From Plasmodium relictum (lineage: Eukaryota > Apicomplexa > Aconoidasida > Haemosporida > Plasmodiidae), in assembly GCF_900005765.1 (NCBI RefSeq), contig NC_041685.1, forward strand, positions 682,001 to 746,000: 64,000 bases of DNA. The letters run 5' to 3'. Below the pieces are notes generated by a model. The model was not told the origin of the DNA. It ran no database searches and was given only the letters and a program-made list of their open reading frames with translations. How positions within the stretch are numbered: position 1 is the first letter of the stretch; each line of letters begins with the position of its first letter. Below are positions 22,401 to 33,404 of this stretch, in pieces. Made by a program: the position numbers and the translations under genes.

Positions 22401-23299
22401 AAAGTATTTATGATATATTTTTTTTTATTAAGATTGCTAATATTATTAATTTGAAAAATGAAAATTATGATGTTATGAAATTATTAACTAGCAGAATGAA
22501 ACAAATATTAGAAATTCTCTATAAGTATAATATTAAAAAATTTAATACATATCCCCATACATATATTTTAAATATTATTAGTCTTATAAAAGAAGATGAA
22601 AACGAGCATATTAAAGAGTTTATTAATTTTTTCTTTTATTCTATTTATAAGAAGATAGAAGATTTATCATTACAGTTCAATTCTTCAGGATATAAAGAAA
22701 ATTTAATAAGCAAAATATATGAAGATAAAAACGAAGAACATAAAAATAGAAAAAATGAAAATAACATTGCACATGAAAGTCAAAATGGAAATTCTGAAAA
22801 ATTGAAAAATCTAAGTTACTTATCATCATCTGAAAATAATTTTTTTAAGTGGAATGAAGTATATAAAAATGTTAATAATTATATCTATAACTTTAAAGAT
22901 ATTAGAATTTTTCTAACTATTTTTTTAAAAAATTACAAAGAAAATCAAGAAATATTTAATTTACGAATTATTGATTTTATATTATGGAATTCTGAAATGT
23001 TTTTTTTAAAAATGAATAGAAATAAATATTATTATCATAGTATTTATTTATTCGGTGAAGAAATGAATGAATTTTTAGGTCTTCTTAAAACTGTTGTTAA
23101 AAGTAATTTATATAACCACTACATTATGCATAGGTGTGTTAATATAATTAAATATATAATAAATATTCAAAGTGTCCATAATGATACTTACCACTTGAAA
23201 AATAATATTTATAAAAATTTCTTTTTAAATTTTAATAATATGAGTAATATAAATGTTTGGAAATATATTAGAAAGAAATTCTATGTTAGTGCATATTAA
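19457..23299 (+). CDS. Leader-bearing large helical protein, possibly organellar RNA-binding (1280 aa)
   Basis: Single reading frame of 1280 residues. It begins with a signal-like hydrophobic stretch (INFSIYIVFLLVLNIYCV, 5-22) followed by a Lys/His/Tyr-rich basic segment to about residue 57. This is the pattern of apicoplast-targeted proteins (inference). Residues about 57-370 are charged and coiled-coil-like. From about 380 to 700, and again from about 880 to 1240, the protein shows consecutive amphipathic helix pairs rich in Leu/Ile/Phe/Tyr with repeated LLxxL-type spacing. That resembles the heptatricopeptide/octatricopeptide helical repeats of apicomplexan organellar RNA-binding proteins. 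An Asn/Lys/Ser low-complexity insert (about 735-840) separates the blocks. No RAP domain is seen at the C-terminus. The repeat assignment is by eye and tentative. Confidence 0.7.
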   Translation: MQKCINFSIYIVFLLVLNIYCVKVKSNCYSYAINKISNYKHKHKRKIIRKYAKKKKVKDEYEEYFKELDKLFNECDYDDKQVEEEEKKKEQELNSITEKDLLDINFCNYENDPRSLSNLVKDKSKEEIEKEKLIEEEKRNRNEKITMQYSYDYDRVLKKKFLEEKIEYKKKFTLKEKKENIVESVDINLMNDFLNNYKNDFPRSFYKGKRDKYFGREDIVNDEDNENIGGEKNKEMPVNEENKEENINDKMLRENLESIDFLKKIKNDFYIERDNYINESIEEIKKQYNDKIINRDSKNKDFANSYLNTNFNEQKKLDKYKEFDEFVSEKIKNSATDDNINKLIIKKYIYMFQLDEEIKQINEKIKKSENVGTILDIFKDNKRLNIINIMYAFIYIYRFKTLNINEYLYDKRFAYLTYALEELLKYYLYVLNEKKYINTRTLILNDKNIIFLIKYMNRLKLFYINLNIYNLLILILSKSFHMFDINSFIILLAYLNEYTYFSNNVHKKINISIIHQIFNYFKTKGVQSSNINFNHFKLLLPLLIKYKYMDNHTFKLLFHYFEKDINQILEFLKDESNLEEKEISDLLFYDVKTKEQTKNKENYISYLKYKNMVERKKNMNFLAQLLHYLMISKFNERDEIVFNLIKIFIDHFNLFDIEDLLNILFNYELFKNANKDIMIRCKQELLCKKSLLKDYEINKILSFFIYNYRKGIIFENYYSNFFRNKKYTILRTNNNEKSSLILDKNINNSYYKEFEVEKYKYMINQSDNKNSISNTNETINNCNDNASSDKKENNKYGINDEKYININNIGNYDSSNQNINSNDAHTKKKQDIKNYLSEKENNDIIKEVLKKKKDIKLFKQNSILNKTTFKDSLFLYDLTHDIHIYVNFRNVHLLKFIYNLYLLSILFYKNPDAIRIVSEIANDLVDTNIFSFIDQYSYYLYEDIYIVIKAFKYISFFSLDLISIWKKFFFLLHNFVNALNIESIYDIFFFIKIANIINLKNENYDVMKLLTSRMKQILEILYKYNIKKFNTYPHTYILNIISLIKEDENEHIKEFINFFFYSIYKKIEDLSLQFNSSGYKENLISKIYEDKNEEHKNRKNENNIAHESQNGNSEKLKNLSYLSSSENNFFKWNEVYKNVNNYIYNFKDIRIFLTIFLKNYKENQEIFNLRIIDFILWNSEMFFLKMNRNKYYYHSIYLFGEEMNEFLGLLKTVVKSNLYNHYIMHRCVNIIKYIINIQSVHNDTYHLKNNIYKNFFLNFNNMSNINVWKYIRKKFYVSAY

Positions 23300-24854
23300 T
23301 AAATTGAAATATTCATTATATCATTCTTTTCTTTTTCCTCTTTTTTATTAACACTTTTTTTTTTTTTTTTTGTTTTATTTGTGTATCAACTATTTGTCTA
23401 TATCCAAAAAAAAAAAAAAAAAAATTGGAGTAATTTTTTTATAAATATTAATAATTCATTTATTTTTTTTTTTAAATCAGAAGTAATAACATATATATAA
23501 CAAAAAGTAATATACATATATTTTACTATTTGAATATTTATTTTTCTTATCATATTGTTAAAAATTACAAGTTTAAAATATTTATTTAATTTTGTCTATT
23601 ATTTATGCAATCTTTAAATTTCTTTTTTAAATATTTTAAACATTTTTTTATATTGCATTGCAATTTTTCGTTTTACGAGAAGTTAATAACTCTAAAATTA
23701 AAAGATGAAAAAAAAAAAAAAAAAGTAACTATCACCAATACTTAAATATATATGTCTATATTATATTGATATATGAAAAACATTCTAAGCACATCTACTG
23801 TATCATTTTTTTTTTTTATCTTCAACTTTTTGTGAGAAATTTTAATAAAAATATTATTATGTTATTTCGTTAATTAAATATTCGGATGAAGACTTTATTA
23901 ATTTTTTTTTTTTTCCTTATTACTATCTATAATTATTATTTTTCATCATATATACATATTTTATCATTATATCATTTTAATGTTATTTTATAATTTTCCT
24001 TTTTTTTTATATTATTATAATTTTTTTTTTTTTTTAATGTAAAAAGAAATTTTTTAATTTTATAAATATAAGAACTTTCTCATTTTATACTATGCTTAAT
24101 ACACATTTTTTTTTTTTTTTTTTTTTGTGTGTAATTTTCACAATAATTAAAAAAAAAAATTAAATGTATTTTATTTCCATTTTTTCTTCATTAAGATATA
24201 TCAAATAATAAAACTATATAACTTACAAAAAAACGTATTTTTTTAATAAAATTTTTTTTCTTTTTTTTTATAAATTTGTTCTGAACTTAATTTTTTTAGC
24301 AATGAAAAAAAAACATGAATGAAAAAAAAAAAAAAAAAAACTTTACAAAATTTTAATTTAAATTTCATATAAAGGTTTCATTTGATAACTACTACATTTA
24401 AAATTTCATTTATAACTGAAACTTTTTTTTTTTTAAATTAAAAATATATATATATATATATATATAAATTTTAAAATGTACTGTTAATATTGTTTTAGTT
24501 AATTATTTCATGTGTAAGCATAAATATTCATACTTGTAATATAATCCAAGACTTTTTAACAAAAAAAGAAAAAAAAAAAATTAAATAAGGTAGAAAAAAG
24601 AAAAATAGAAAAATATTTATAATAGAAGTTAATAATAATAATAATGAAACATTTTTATGTATTACAAATAAAAATGCCATATATCAAAGTAATAAGAAAA
24701 TACAATAATAAATATTTGTAATACTAAGTTAATTTTATTTATAACATCATATTTGATTTTTTTTTTTTTTTATTATTTTTTCTATTATTTTTTCTTTTTA
24801 TTTTTTTCTCCTTTTTCTATTTTCTTTTTATTTTACTTTTCCACTTTTAAAAAA
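23300..24854. other. Intergenic spacer
   Basis: About 1.55 kb between two plus-strand genes: many poly(dT) runs, a TA microsatellite near 24443-24466 and a T-rich tract ending just before the Sec14-like ATG. That T-rich tract stays open in frame with the gene from 24753 and would encode a Phe-rich extension, but this is most likely 5' UTR. Confidence 0.55.
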
Positions 24855-26309
24855 ATGAGTGATAATGAAAGTTTTATATCCATTGAAAATAATAATGATG
24901 ACAATGTTAAAGATAATGAAAATAAAACTAATTTAAATTTAGATAATTTTTTAGATTATGATATTGATTATATGAACGATACAGAAAAGTATAATTATAT
25001 AGGAGTAGATATTTTACAAAGACCAGATTTTTTTAAAATAAAAAATGAGAAAATAGAATTTTTTGTTAATGATAGTTTGAATGATATGAATAATGCTTTA
25101 CGTAGTAGAAAAAAAGAAGAAATTGATATATTTTTTAAAATAAAAAAGGAATTGTATAATATTGCATTTAAAAATCACATTAATCGGATGAATATCAATA
25201 ATAGTAATAGTAATAATTCAGTAGATACAAACATTAAAACAGGAAATGAAAATATTAAAATAGAAGATAATAATACTAAAAATAAAGACAAAAACAAAAA
25301 GTCATATGATATATTAAATAATGATTTAGGTATATCATTAGGAAATAAAATAGAAGACACATATAATGAAATAAAAAATAGTGTAAACTGGTTAGGAAAT
25401 TTTTTTTCAAATAATGAACAATATGATAAAAAAAAAAATTTAAATATATATTATAGTGATTTATATTTTTTTAATGATACAACAATTATACGTTTCTTAG
25501 ATACATATAATTATAATATGCTAAAAACTTTAAATAAAATAATTAAGTGTATATTATGGAGACAAATGAGCATTATTCATTTTAATAATAAGCAAGATAG
25601 TTTAAATAAATCATGTAATTTAATTAATAATGATAATAATATTTTTGTAAATCCTAAAAACTTAAGAAATAGTTTGATGAAAATGAATATTTTTCGATGT
25701 GGTTATGATTTAAAATCAAGACCATTATTATATATCAAGATACAAGAAAAATTAGATATACGAGAAGATGAATTAATCTTAATGTTAGTGTATCATGTTG
25801 ATATGTGTATGAATAGTATTGATTATAAAAAATGTTATCAGAAAAATAACTCAGATAATTCGGGAAATGCAGAATTTGATGAATCCACTTTACAACTTGT
25901 GATAGTTGTAGATTGCTTAAAATTCGATTTAAATAATATGATTAGTGTTGATTGTATAAAAAAAATTATTAACATATTTAATGAATTTTACACCGATGTT
26001 TTATATAGAATATATATTATAAATGTTCCTTCTTTTTTTAAAAAAGTTTGGTCATTATTTAATATGTTTATTGATAATCATACATTAAAGAAAATAATAA
26101 TTATAAATAAAAAAAACATTAATATGATGTATGAGCATATAATTTCAAATTTTATGAATTATTTTGATAGAACTTCTGATAAAAAAAATGAAAATTCTAT
26201 ATTTTTCCCCTCTAATTCATTATATTATAAATATGATGAAAAATATTATGAAAAATTAGTAAGTTATGTTAATATATGGGTGAATAAAATGATAGAAGTT
26301 AATCATTAA
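24855..26309 (+). CDS. CRAL-TRIO (Sec14-like) lipid-transfer domain protein
   Basis: 484 residues from the ATG that opens MSDNESFISIE. An in-frame ATG 102 nt upstream would add an almost pure Phe/Tyr tract and is rejected as UTR. Sec14-like proteins bind and exchange phosphoinositides or other lipids between membranes. The CRAL-TRIO N-terminal helices are visible as DTTIIRFLDTYNYNMLKTL...ILWR. The lipid-binding lobe follows: GYDLKSRPLLYIKI, YHVDMC, then LQLVIVVDCLKFDLNNM, INIFNEFYTDVLYRIYIINVPSFFKKVWSLF and a DNHTLKKIIIINKKN strand. All of these match the family order. An Asn/Lys-rich N-terminal region of about 100-150 residues precedes the domain, and a short insert (about 350-365) sits between the lobes. 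The ligand cannot be predicted. Confidence 0.85.
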   Translation: MSDNESFISIENNNDDNVKDNENKTNLNLDNFLDYDIDYMNDTEKYNYIGVDILQRPDFFKIKNEKIEFFVNDSLNDMNNALRSRKKEEIDIFFKIKKELYNIAFKNHINRMNINNSNSNNSVDTNIKTGNENIKIEDNNTKNKDKNKKSYDILNNDLGISLGNKIEDTYNEIKNSVNWLGNFFSNNEQYDKKKNLNIYYSDLYFFNDTTIIRFLDTYNYNMLKTLNKIIKCILWRQMSIIHFNNKQDSLNKSCNLINNDNNIFVNPKNLRNSLMKMNIFRCGYDLKSRPLLYIKIQEKLDIREDELILMLVYHVDMCMNSIDYKKCYQKNNSDNSGNAEFDESTLQLVIVVDCLKFDLNNMISVDCIKKIINIFNEFYTDVLYRIYIINVPSFFKKVWSLFNMFIDNHTLKKIIIINKKNINMMYEHIISNFMNYFDRTSDKKNENSIFFPSNSLYYKYDEKYYEKLVSYVNIWVNKMIEVNH

Positions 26310-27926
26310 TTTTATATAATAAAAAATACGAATAGATAAAATTAAACAATCAATATAGTATTTTTTCTTTTTTTTTTTTTTTGTTATAATTTTAATTATA
26401 TATACATATATATTTTATTACACTTTGTTTTCTTTTTTTTTTTTTTCTTTTTTTTGAAAGTCTAAAAACCATTATTATGAATAATTTTTATATTTTTTAT
26501 TTTATTGCGCATTATTTAATTATGATATGCTTTATTTATCTCTTCTGTTTTTTTATTATCTAATAAAATTATATCATGTAATATATTTGCATAAATAGTA
26601 TTTCTATATATATATTGTTTTGTTCTTACAAAAATTAAAATATGCAACTGTAATAGTATCAAGCAAAATTATAAACATTTATTTGTTTTTCCTTTTTTTT
26701 TTTCTTTATTTTAAATGGTTTACAAATATTTAAAATGCTTTTATTGTGATTTATTAAAATAATTTTTATTTAATTTGTAAACTTTTTTTATAAGAAATTT
26801 AACATTTTTGTGTATTATTATATAATTTTGATTAAATTTTAAAAATTGCCTTCAAAATATTAAAATAAATATAAATTCAAATAATTTATATAAAAATATT
26901 ATCTTTAGAAATTATATTAATAATACATATTAAAATATTATATAAAGAAGAAACACATATAATGTGTATAAATATTCTTTGAAAGTGTAATAGTATCTAA
27001 TTATTTTTTTATAATAATTTTAGAATTATTTTTTGATAAAAATAGAAGGAAGCATTAAAAATAAAAACTAAAAATAAGTATATTTCAATTTTAAAAAAAT
27101 TTATGTTTTCTATTAAGAGAAATTTTATCTGTTTATTTTAATAAAAAAAATTTCTTGTTATTTGAACTAAAAAAAAAAGAAAAAAATGAAAAACAATATT
27201 CTTTTTAATAATTTAAAACATTTAATGTTTCAATTTTTGAAAGCTATTATTTCTTATTCTTATTAATCAAATAAAAATATGTATTTACTTTTTATAATTA
27301 CTATAAATTTCAGTGAAATATTATAATTAACTTATAACAATAACATTATCCATGAGTTGAAGAATAAAAAATTAAGACCAAATATTATATGTGAAATAAT
27401 ATATATCAACATGTTTAAAAGTAAAATATATTTAAAAAATAAAATAAAAATAATAATTCAAATGAACATAATGTATTTTCTATTTTAATTTAAAATTTTA
27501 TAAATAAAAATAATCTGTAAATTTAAAATTAACAGTACATGCATCAACTAAAATATAAAAATTACTAAAATAAAAAGTTTTATTTAATTAATATGACTAA
27601 TGATTATATAAATAAAATATATTGAAATTATTTATATTAACTTTGTTTTATTTTATTTTATTTATTTATTTTTTTTGTTTTTAATTTTTTTTTTTTTTCT
27701 AATAAATTAAACAGAAATTTAAAAAATTAGACAAATTCAATAAAAAATTAGGAATAGAAATTAATATATATTTACTTCTATAAACAAATAAGTTTAAAAA
27801 TTTTGTAATTTTACATATTATTTTAATTTTTTTACTTACTATATCTATTTTTTTTTTTTTTTTTTTTGTTTTATTTTCTCGAATATTTATTAGAATACGT
27901 TATTATTATTTTTTTCTTTACATTAT
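26310..27926. other. Long convergent intergenic spacer (Sec14-like / IMPDH 3' ends)
   Basis: About 1.6 kb, the longest spacer in the window, lying between two 3' ends. Very AT-rich with no open exon, recognisable splice pattern, tRNA or rRNA. It probably holds both 3' UTRs; an unannotated non-coding transcript is possible but nothing specific supports one. Confidence 0.5.
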
Positions 27927-29459
27927 TTATGAAGTAAACTTATTATTGCTGAATATTAAATTATCACTTATTTTTCCTTCCTTTATAGTATTGAAAGATC
28001 TTACATCAAATTTCAAATCTCCTGAATATAACTTTCTATGCAATTCTTGTATATTTTTTACTCCCATGCTTTGGAACCCATGTTTAACAGCCTTTACAAG
28101 ATGAGGAATTAAATTTAGAACTGATCCTTTATCAACTAAGCTAGCTGAAACTCCTTGAGATACTTTTATTTCTTCATTCTGATCATCTAATGTTCCATTT
28201 CTTTTGTCTTCTACCAAATACCTACTTTTTGAATTAAAATTTTTGTTATACATAGCTTCCATACTACCCATACCTCTATAAATTTTTAAACGAACGTTGT
28301 TTTCAAAATAATAGTCACTACAGCTTTCTTCTGTTGCAGCTAATAAATTCCCTAGCATGACGAAGTCAGCACCTAATGACAATGCTTTGACAATATTACC
28401 AGAATTTTTTATACCACCATCAGCTATTGTTTTAATATTTCTTGTGTGTGCATAATTACTTACATGATATACAGCAGTTCCTTGTGCTCTTCCAACTGCA
28501 CAAACATCTTGTGTAGTACAAATAGAGCCACTCCCCATTCCGATACGCAAAATATCGGCACCAGCATCAATTAAATTTTTGGCTTGCTCACTAGTAACAA
28601 CATTTCCTCCTATAATTGGTACTTCAGGATAAGCTGATTTAATTTTTTTAATTGTATCTATTTGGTATATACTATTACCTTGTGAGGAATCAATGCAAAT
28701 AACGTCTATCATATTTTTTATTAATTGATTTGCTCTTTCTAAATCGTCTTCTCTTGTTGATATAGCAGCACCAACAATTAGCTGTTTATTTTTACTTTTA
28801 GAAGCGTATGGAAAAATTTTATTTTTATGCATATCATTTCTACATACAAGGGCTATTAATTCATAATTATTGTTAACAATTGGAAGTACACTTTTTTTTT
28901 CTTCACAAAGAACTTTATTAGCATCAGTTAAATTTATTGGATAATTTCCCGTCACTACATCAGTAGTCATAATATCACCAATTTTTTTACTTTTATTTGT
29001 TAAATAAAGATAATCAACACCTGTAATTATCCCCACTAGTTTAGAACCAACTTTTCCATCAATTGTTATTGGATAAGATTTATATCCAACTCTTTTTTTT
29101 GTTTCCAGAACATCTGCTATTGTATTTTCTGGTGAAAATGTATAAGGATCAAAAATAAAACCATTTTCAAATCTTTTCACTTTTTTAACTTCTTCAATTT
29201 GATTTTCAATACTCATATTGTTGTGTATAAGACCTAATCCACCACTTAATGCTAAAGCAATAGACATTTTGTGTTCAGTTACTGTATCCATTGGTGATGA
29301 TATTATTGGAGTTTTAAGAGAAATATTGCTGGTTAAATTATTACATAGATCTATTTCACTTAATGTAAAATCAATATATCCAGGCATACATATTATATCA
29401 TCATATGTATAAGACATAACATCTCCAAAAATTTGCTTAGCATTCCATCCATTTGCCAT
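27927..29459 (-). CDS. IMPDH: Inosine-5'-monophosphate dehydrogenase (IMPDH)
   Basis: 510 residues from the ATG encoding MANGWNAKQIFG; the frame is open 30 nt further upstream but has no earlier ATG. The enzyme oxidises IMP to XMP with NAD+, the rate-limiting step to guanine nucleotides in a purine-auxotrophic parasite. Visible: N-terminal (beta/alpha)8 entry TPIISSPMDTVTE; a tandem CBS (Bateman) insert from about 107 to 225; the NAD site segment DSSQGNS; GGNVVT; the catalytic loop GMGSGSICTTQDVC with Cys314; ADGGIKNSG and the GADFVMLG phosphate site; MGSMEAM; and the flap region with SRY and the VSQGVS...DKGS segment. Length is close to the human enzyme (514). No introns and no missing key residue. 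Confidence 0.98.
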   Translation of the reverse strand: MANGWNAKQIFGDVMSYTYDDIICMPGYIDFTLSEIDLCNNLTSNISLKTPIISSPMDTVTEHKMSIALALSGGLGLIHNNMSIENQIEEVKKVKRFENGFIFDPYTFSPENTIADVLETKKRVGYKSYPITIDGKVGSKLVGIITGVDYLYLTNKSKKIGDIMTTDVVTGNYPINLTDANKVLCEEKKSVLPIVNNNYELIALVCRNDMHKNKIFPYASKSKNKQLIVGAAISTREDDLERANQLIKNMIDVICIDSSQGNSIYQIDTIKKIKSAYPEVPIIGGNVVTSEQAKNLIDAGADILRIGMGSGSICTTQDVCAVGRAQGTAVYHVSNYAHTRNIKTIADGGIKNSGNIVKALSLGADFVMLGNLLAATEESCSDYYFENNVRLKIYRGMGSMEAMYNKNFNSKSRYLVEDKRNGTLDDQNEEIKVSQGVSASLVDKGSVLNLIPHLVKAVKHGFQSMGVKNIQELHRKLYSGDLKFDVRSFNTIKEGKISDNLIFSNNKFTS

Positions 29460-30316
29460 TTTAAAATAGACAATAAGGAAAAAAAACAAATATGAAAATA
29501 TTATATATATATTTTATAAATTTTCAACTATATATATATATATATATATATAAATTTTATGATGTTTATATTTTTTTTTTTTTTTTAATGAATTATTAAT
29601 TAATTAAGAACAATTTTTTCCTAATGTTTTTATTATTAAAAATAAATTTAATATTAAATTTCTTTATATTATTTTAATTTTAAGGAAACAGCTTTTGCTT
29701 TAAAAATTATAATACATAAAATAATAAAAAGTATTTAAACAAATAATCTAAGTTCATAATTTTATTGTAATTTTTAAAAGATAAAACAATTATTTATAAT
29801 TTTTTAAATAAATCTCATCATTTTTGTTATTAATCTTCTATTATGATTTTAAAATAATAAAAAATATTTAATTTTAAAAATGATGTTGTAATAGAAAAAT
29901 ATGTTTTAATTTTTTTTTCTTCTTTTTTTGGATTGATTTATCCAATTTTAATGTAATAAAAAAAAAAAATTAAAATTTTGTGTGAAGAATTTAACGTAAT
30001 CTTAAATTTATTAGTAATTTTCTTTCTTCTGCATATATATATATATATATTTTTTTTAACGTATTTTTAGTAATAAATAATATGATAAAATTAATTTATG
30101 AATTATAATTTTATTTTAATATTTTTTGTTATCATTTTTTAAATATACGTATATAAATGTTAAATTTTTTTTTTTTGTTTACTGTATATATCTTAAATTT
30201 TAATTTTTTAAAAATTAAAAATATAAAAAAATAATATATATATCTATTTTTACATTACTGATATATACATGTTTGTATATTTATGAATGTATGTAATTAT
30301 CTTTTAGTTTTTAATT
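29460..30316. other. Divergent promoter region (IMPDH / Prp24-like)
   Basis: About 0.86 kb between two start codons. It contains a TA microsatellite at about 29530-29552, another near 30034-30049 and long T-runs. It should carry both promoters. No coding exon seen. Confidence 0.55.
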
Positions 30317-31343
30317 ATGCATAAACATTCAAATGAGAAAAGAAGAAAAATAAGCAACAATAATGAGAATGAAGAAAAGGAAAACTATTCGTTAAACGTT
30401 ACAAAAAAGAATGATATAATATCAAATAATGAAAAGATAGAAAAAGCGCCAAATGAAAAAGAATACATAAAAAAAACGAACAATAAAAAAGGAAATAATT
30501 CTCCTTCTAAACTTGAAATTGATATGCAGGTTAAAAAAAATGACACTAAGGAAAATAAATTAAAAAAAAAGAAGCATAGTAGCATTAATGCAAATAATAA
30601 AAAAAAAAAAAAAAAAAATGATAATGATGATAATATAAACAACAAAAGCAATATAAAATATGAAAATAAATCAAATAACAAAGATATTAAAAGAAATGAG
30701 TTTGAAGTAAGTTGCAACAAAAATATAACAAAAGCTAATGAATTTATTGAAGGGGAATATAGAACTAATAGTGAAGAAAAAAAGCCTAAACATTATTTAA
30801 TTGAGAGTTCACAAGATAAGAGCTTATTATTAAACAATATATCATTATTAGAAGAAAATAAATTGTATGTTAAAAATATAACTGAAAATATAAAGAAAGA
30901 AGATTTAATGAATTTTTTTTCAAAAATTCCTGGTTATGTAGATACAAGAATAATTTATGATTCTAAAGGTAAATTAAGAAAGTTTGCATACATTGAATTT
31001 GATAACAATGAAAATGCAACAAAATTCTTAAATACATTAGAACACAGTAATGTTGAAAGTTTTAAAAAATTTAATATAAAAGATGTTGATCTTTTTACGT
31101 GTATTTCAAAACCGCAGAAATCATTATATGAAGAAAATAAAGTTTTTATTAAGTTCACTAGATGTGATAATGAAAATGATTTAGATATAATAGAAGAAAT
31201 ATCCAAATTTTTTTCTATTCATCTAATATCCATTAGAGATATTAGACTTCTTGGTGACAGCACAAATAAGTAATCAAAATAAAAAATAAAAAATTTCTAT
31301 TTTTATATTATCAATTTTTTATGTATATTCCCATAAAAAAATA

Positions 31344-31376
<33 letters not shown>

Positions 31377-32078
31377 TTTTAAATTTGCAGACATGGTTAT
31401 ATTGAATTAGAAAATAATGATGATGTAGTTAAATGTGTAGAAAATATTAAAATGTATGAATCCAAAGATTTGGAATTCAATTTAAACTATTCTATACCTA
31501 TAATTAAGAAAAAAAATTTATTAGATTTAGACAAAATAAAATTAAATAAAGAAAAAACGAGAAAAATAAAAGAAGAGAAAAAAAGAGAAGAAAATAGTTG
31601 TACAATTTTAGTGAAAAATTTGCACTTTAATACAAGAAAACATAAATTACAAAGCTTTTTTGAGCAAATTGGAGAAATAAAAAATATATATCTAAGTAAA
31701 AAAATTTCTGAAAACAATATAAAAAGAAATAAGGGATTTGCTTATATTACTTTTAAAAATCCCAATGATGCAACATCCTCTTTAATATTAAATGATTCAA
31801 TATTAGATGGTAGAAATATTTTAATATCGAAATTCTTAACTAATAAAAATAAAAATTATTCAGAAGATAAGAGATTATCAGACTTTGATAAAAATTCATT
31901 CAATGATAGAAAAAAAAAAAAAAATAACTATAGAAACGAAAATTATTTTTATGAGAAAAAAAGAATAAATTTAAGTAAAAACACCGAACATATAGTAGAA
32001 GAAATGATTGAAAAAAGATGTGATCATACAACTGGTTCTATGACAAATGAAGATTTCAGAAAGCTTTTTTTAAAATAA
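30317..32078 (+). CDS. Three-RRM protein with C-terminal LSm-binding motif, Prp24/SART3-like
   Basis: Two exons, 30317-31269 and 31391-32078 (121-nt intron), 546 residues. The intron splits RRM2 and its removal restores the RNP1 strand KHGYIELE (318-325). The N-terminal about 170 residues are Lys/Asn-rich low complexity, including a run of 20 adenines. RRM1 lies at about 182-262 (LYVKNI; RKFAYIEF), RRM2 at about 275-355 and RRM3 at about 388-468 (ILVKNL; NKGFAYITF). The last 12 residues, MTNEDFRKLFLK, match the short motif at the C-terminus of Prp24 and SART3 that binds the LSm2-8 ring. Those proteins anneal U4 and U6 snRNAs during spliceosome recycling. There are no HAT repeats, so the architecture is closer to yeast Prp24. 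The function is inferred from the RRM plus tail combination. Confidence 0.8.
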
Positions 32079-32121
32079 TAATTTTTTTTTAATTTATTAA
32101 AAGTTTATTCTACTTAAAAAT

Positions 32122-32123
32122 TT

Positions 32124-32171
<48 letters not shown>
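32122..32171. repeat. Long (AT)n microsatellite between convergent genes
   Basis: About 50 nt of uninterrupted alternating A and T in the 206-nt spacer between the Prp24-like and E2 3' ends. Similar shorter tracts lie in E2 introns (about 32958-32992, 33376-33403). A likely length-polymorphic marker; no function implied. Confidence 0.85.
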
Positions 32172-32172
<1 letters not shown>

Positions 32173-32284
32173 CTTTAAAGAATAAAATTTTAAACATATT
32201 TTTAATAATTTTTAATTTTATTTTTTTTATTTTTTATTCTTTTTATTTTTTTTTATTTTTATTTTTATTTTTTTTTTTTTTTTG

Positions 32285-32957
32285 TTAGCACATTCTTGCT
32301 AGAGCTCTGACTTTACTTTTATATTCATGTAGATTATTTTTTAATTGTACCTAAAAAAAAAAAAAATATGTATATATATATATATATATATATACATATA
32401 TTATGTATATATTTTATTCATAAATATTTTTTAGAAATATATTTTATAATTCATATGTGAGAAAATAAATTATATAAAAAAATTTTAAATATGTAAAAAT
32501 GTAAAATATATATAATTTATCTTGATGAACAAAAAGAATTCCTAATAAATAATAAGAAATTTATATGGAAAATAAATATCTATTATAGAAAATAAAAATA
32601 AATATAAGGAATCATAATTTCTCCTATAAAATAATAAAATTATAAAGTACCGCTGCATCAACATTAGCAGGTGATTCTAAATTTGGTTCATTTAACATAG
32701 AAATTACGCTAACTAAAATTCCTTCTACTGACCATATTGGTCTCCATCTTTCTTCAGGTTTTTCTTGTTCATTATAAATATCAACTCCTTTTCAAACAAA
32801 AAAAAAAAAAAATTATTTAAATAAAGCAATTGCATATATTTTTTTTTATTTGTATATTATATACTTTGTATATTTAATTTTTTTTTTTATTTACCAGGAG
32901 GGTGCAATATACTAATACAAACTCTTCCATCAGGAAAAACTGAATAAACAAAAAATT

Positions 32958-32999
<42 letters not shown>

Positions 33000-33372
33000 A
33001 ATTTATTTAATTAAAAAAAATTTCAAACCATTTGGATGCCACATTTCTTGGGTAAATTTCATTTGAGGTGGATGATTTGGAAAATCTGATGGAAACGAAA
33101 GAGTTGCATTATATATACCTCCTATAAAAAATATATATATATATATACTAGTTTATTTTTATTCCTAATTTTAAGATCTCATATATAAACTATATAATTT
33201 TAAAATACTAACCCTCATACAATGTATTTTTAGGACCTTCGAAACAAACGTTCCATTCAAAGAAATTGGATTCATCAACTAACCCAACAGAAAAACCAGC
33301 ATTATGATCCCGTGTTAACTCTATTATTACACATATATATATATACATAAATATATTACGTTAATATAATAA

Positions 33373-33404
<32 letters not shown>

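Noticed and set aside
24753-24854. N-terminal extension of the Sec14-like protein from an upstream ATG
   Set aside because: It is almost pure Phe/Tyr/Ile encoded by a T-rich tract typical of Plasmodium 5' UTR; the next ATG begins normal protein sequence.
26310-27926. Possible centromere because of extreme AT content
   Set aside because: Plasmodium centromeres are about 2-3 kb of even higher AT with tandem repeats. No repeat structure is visible and the spacer is shorter.
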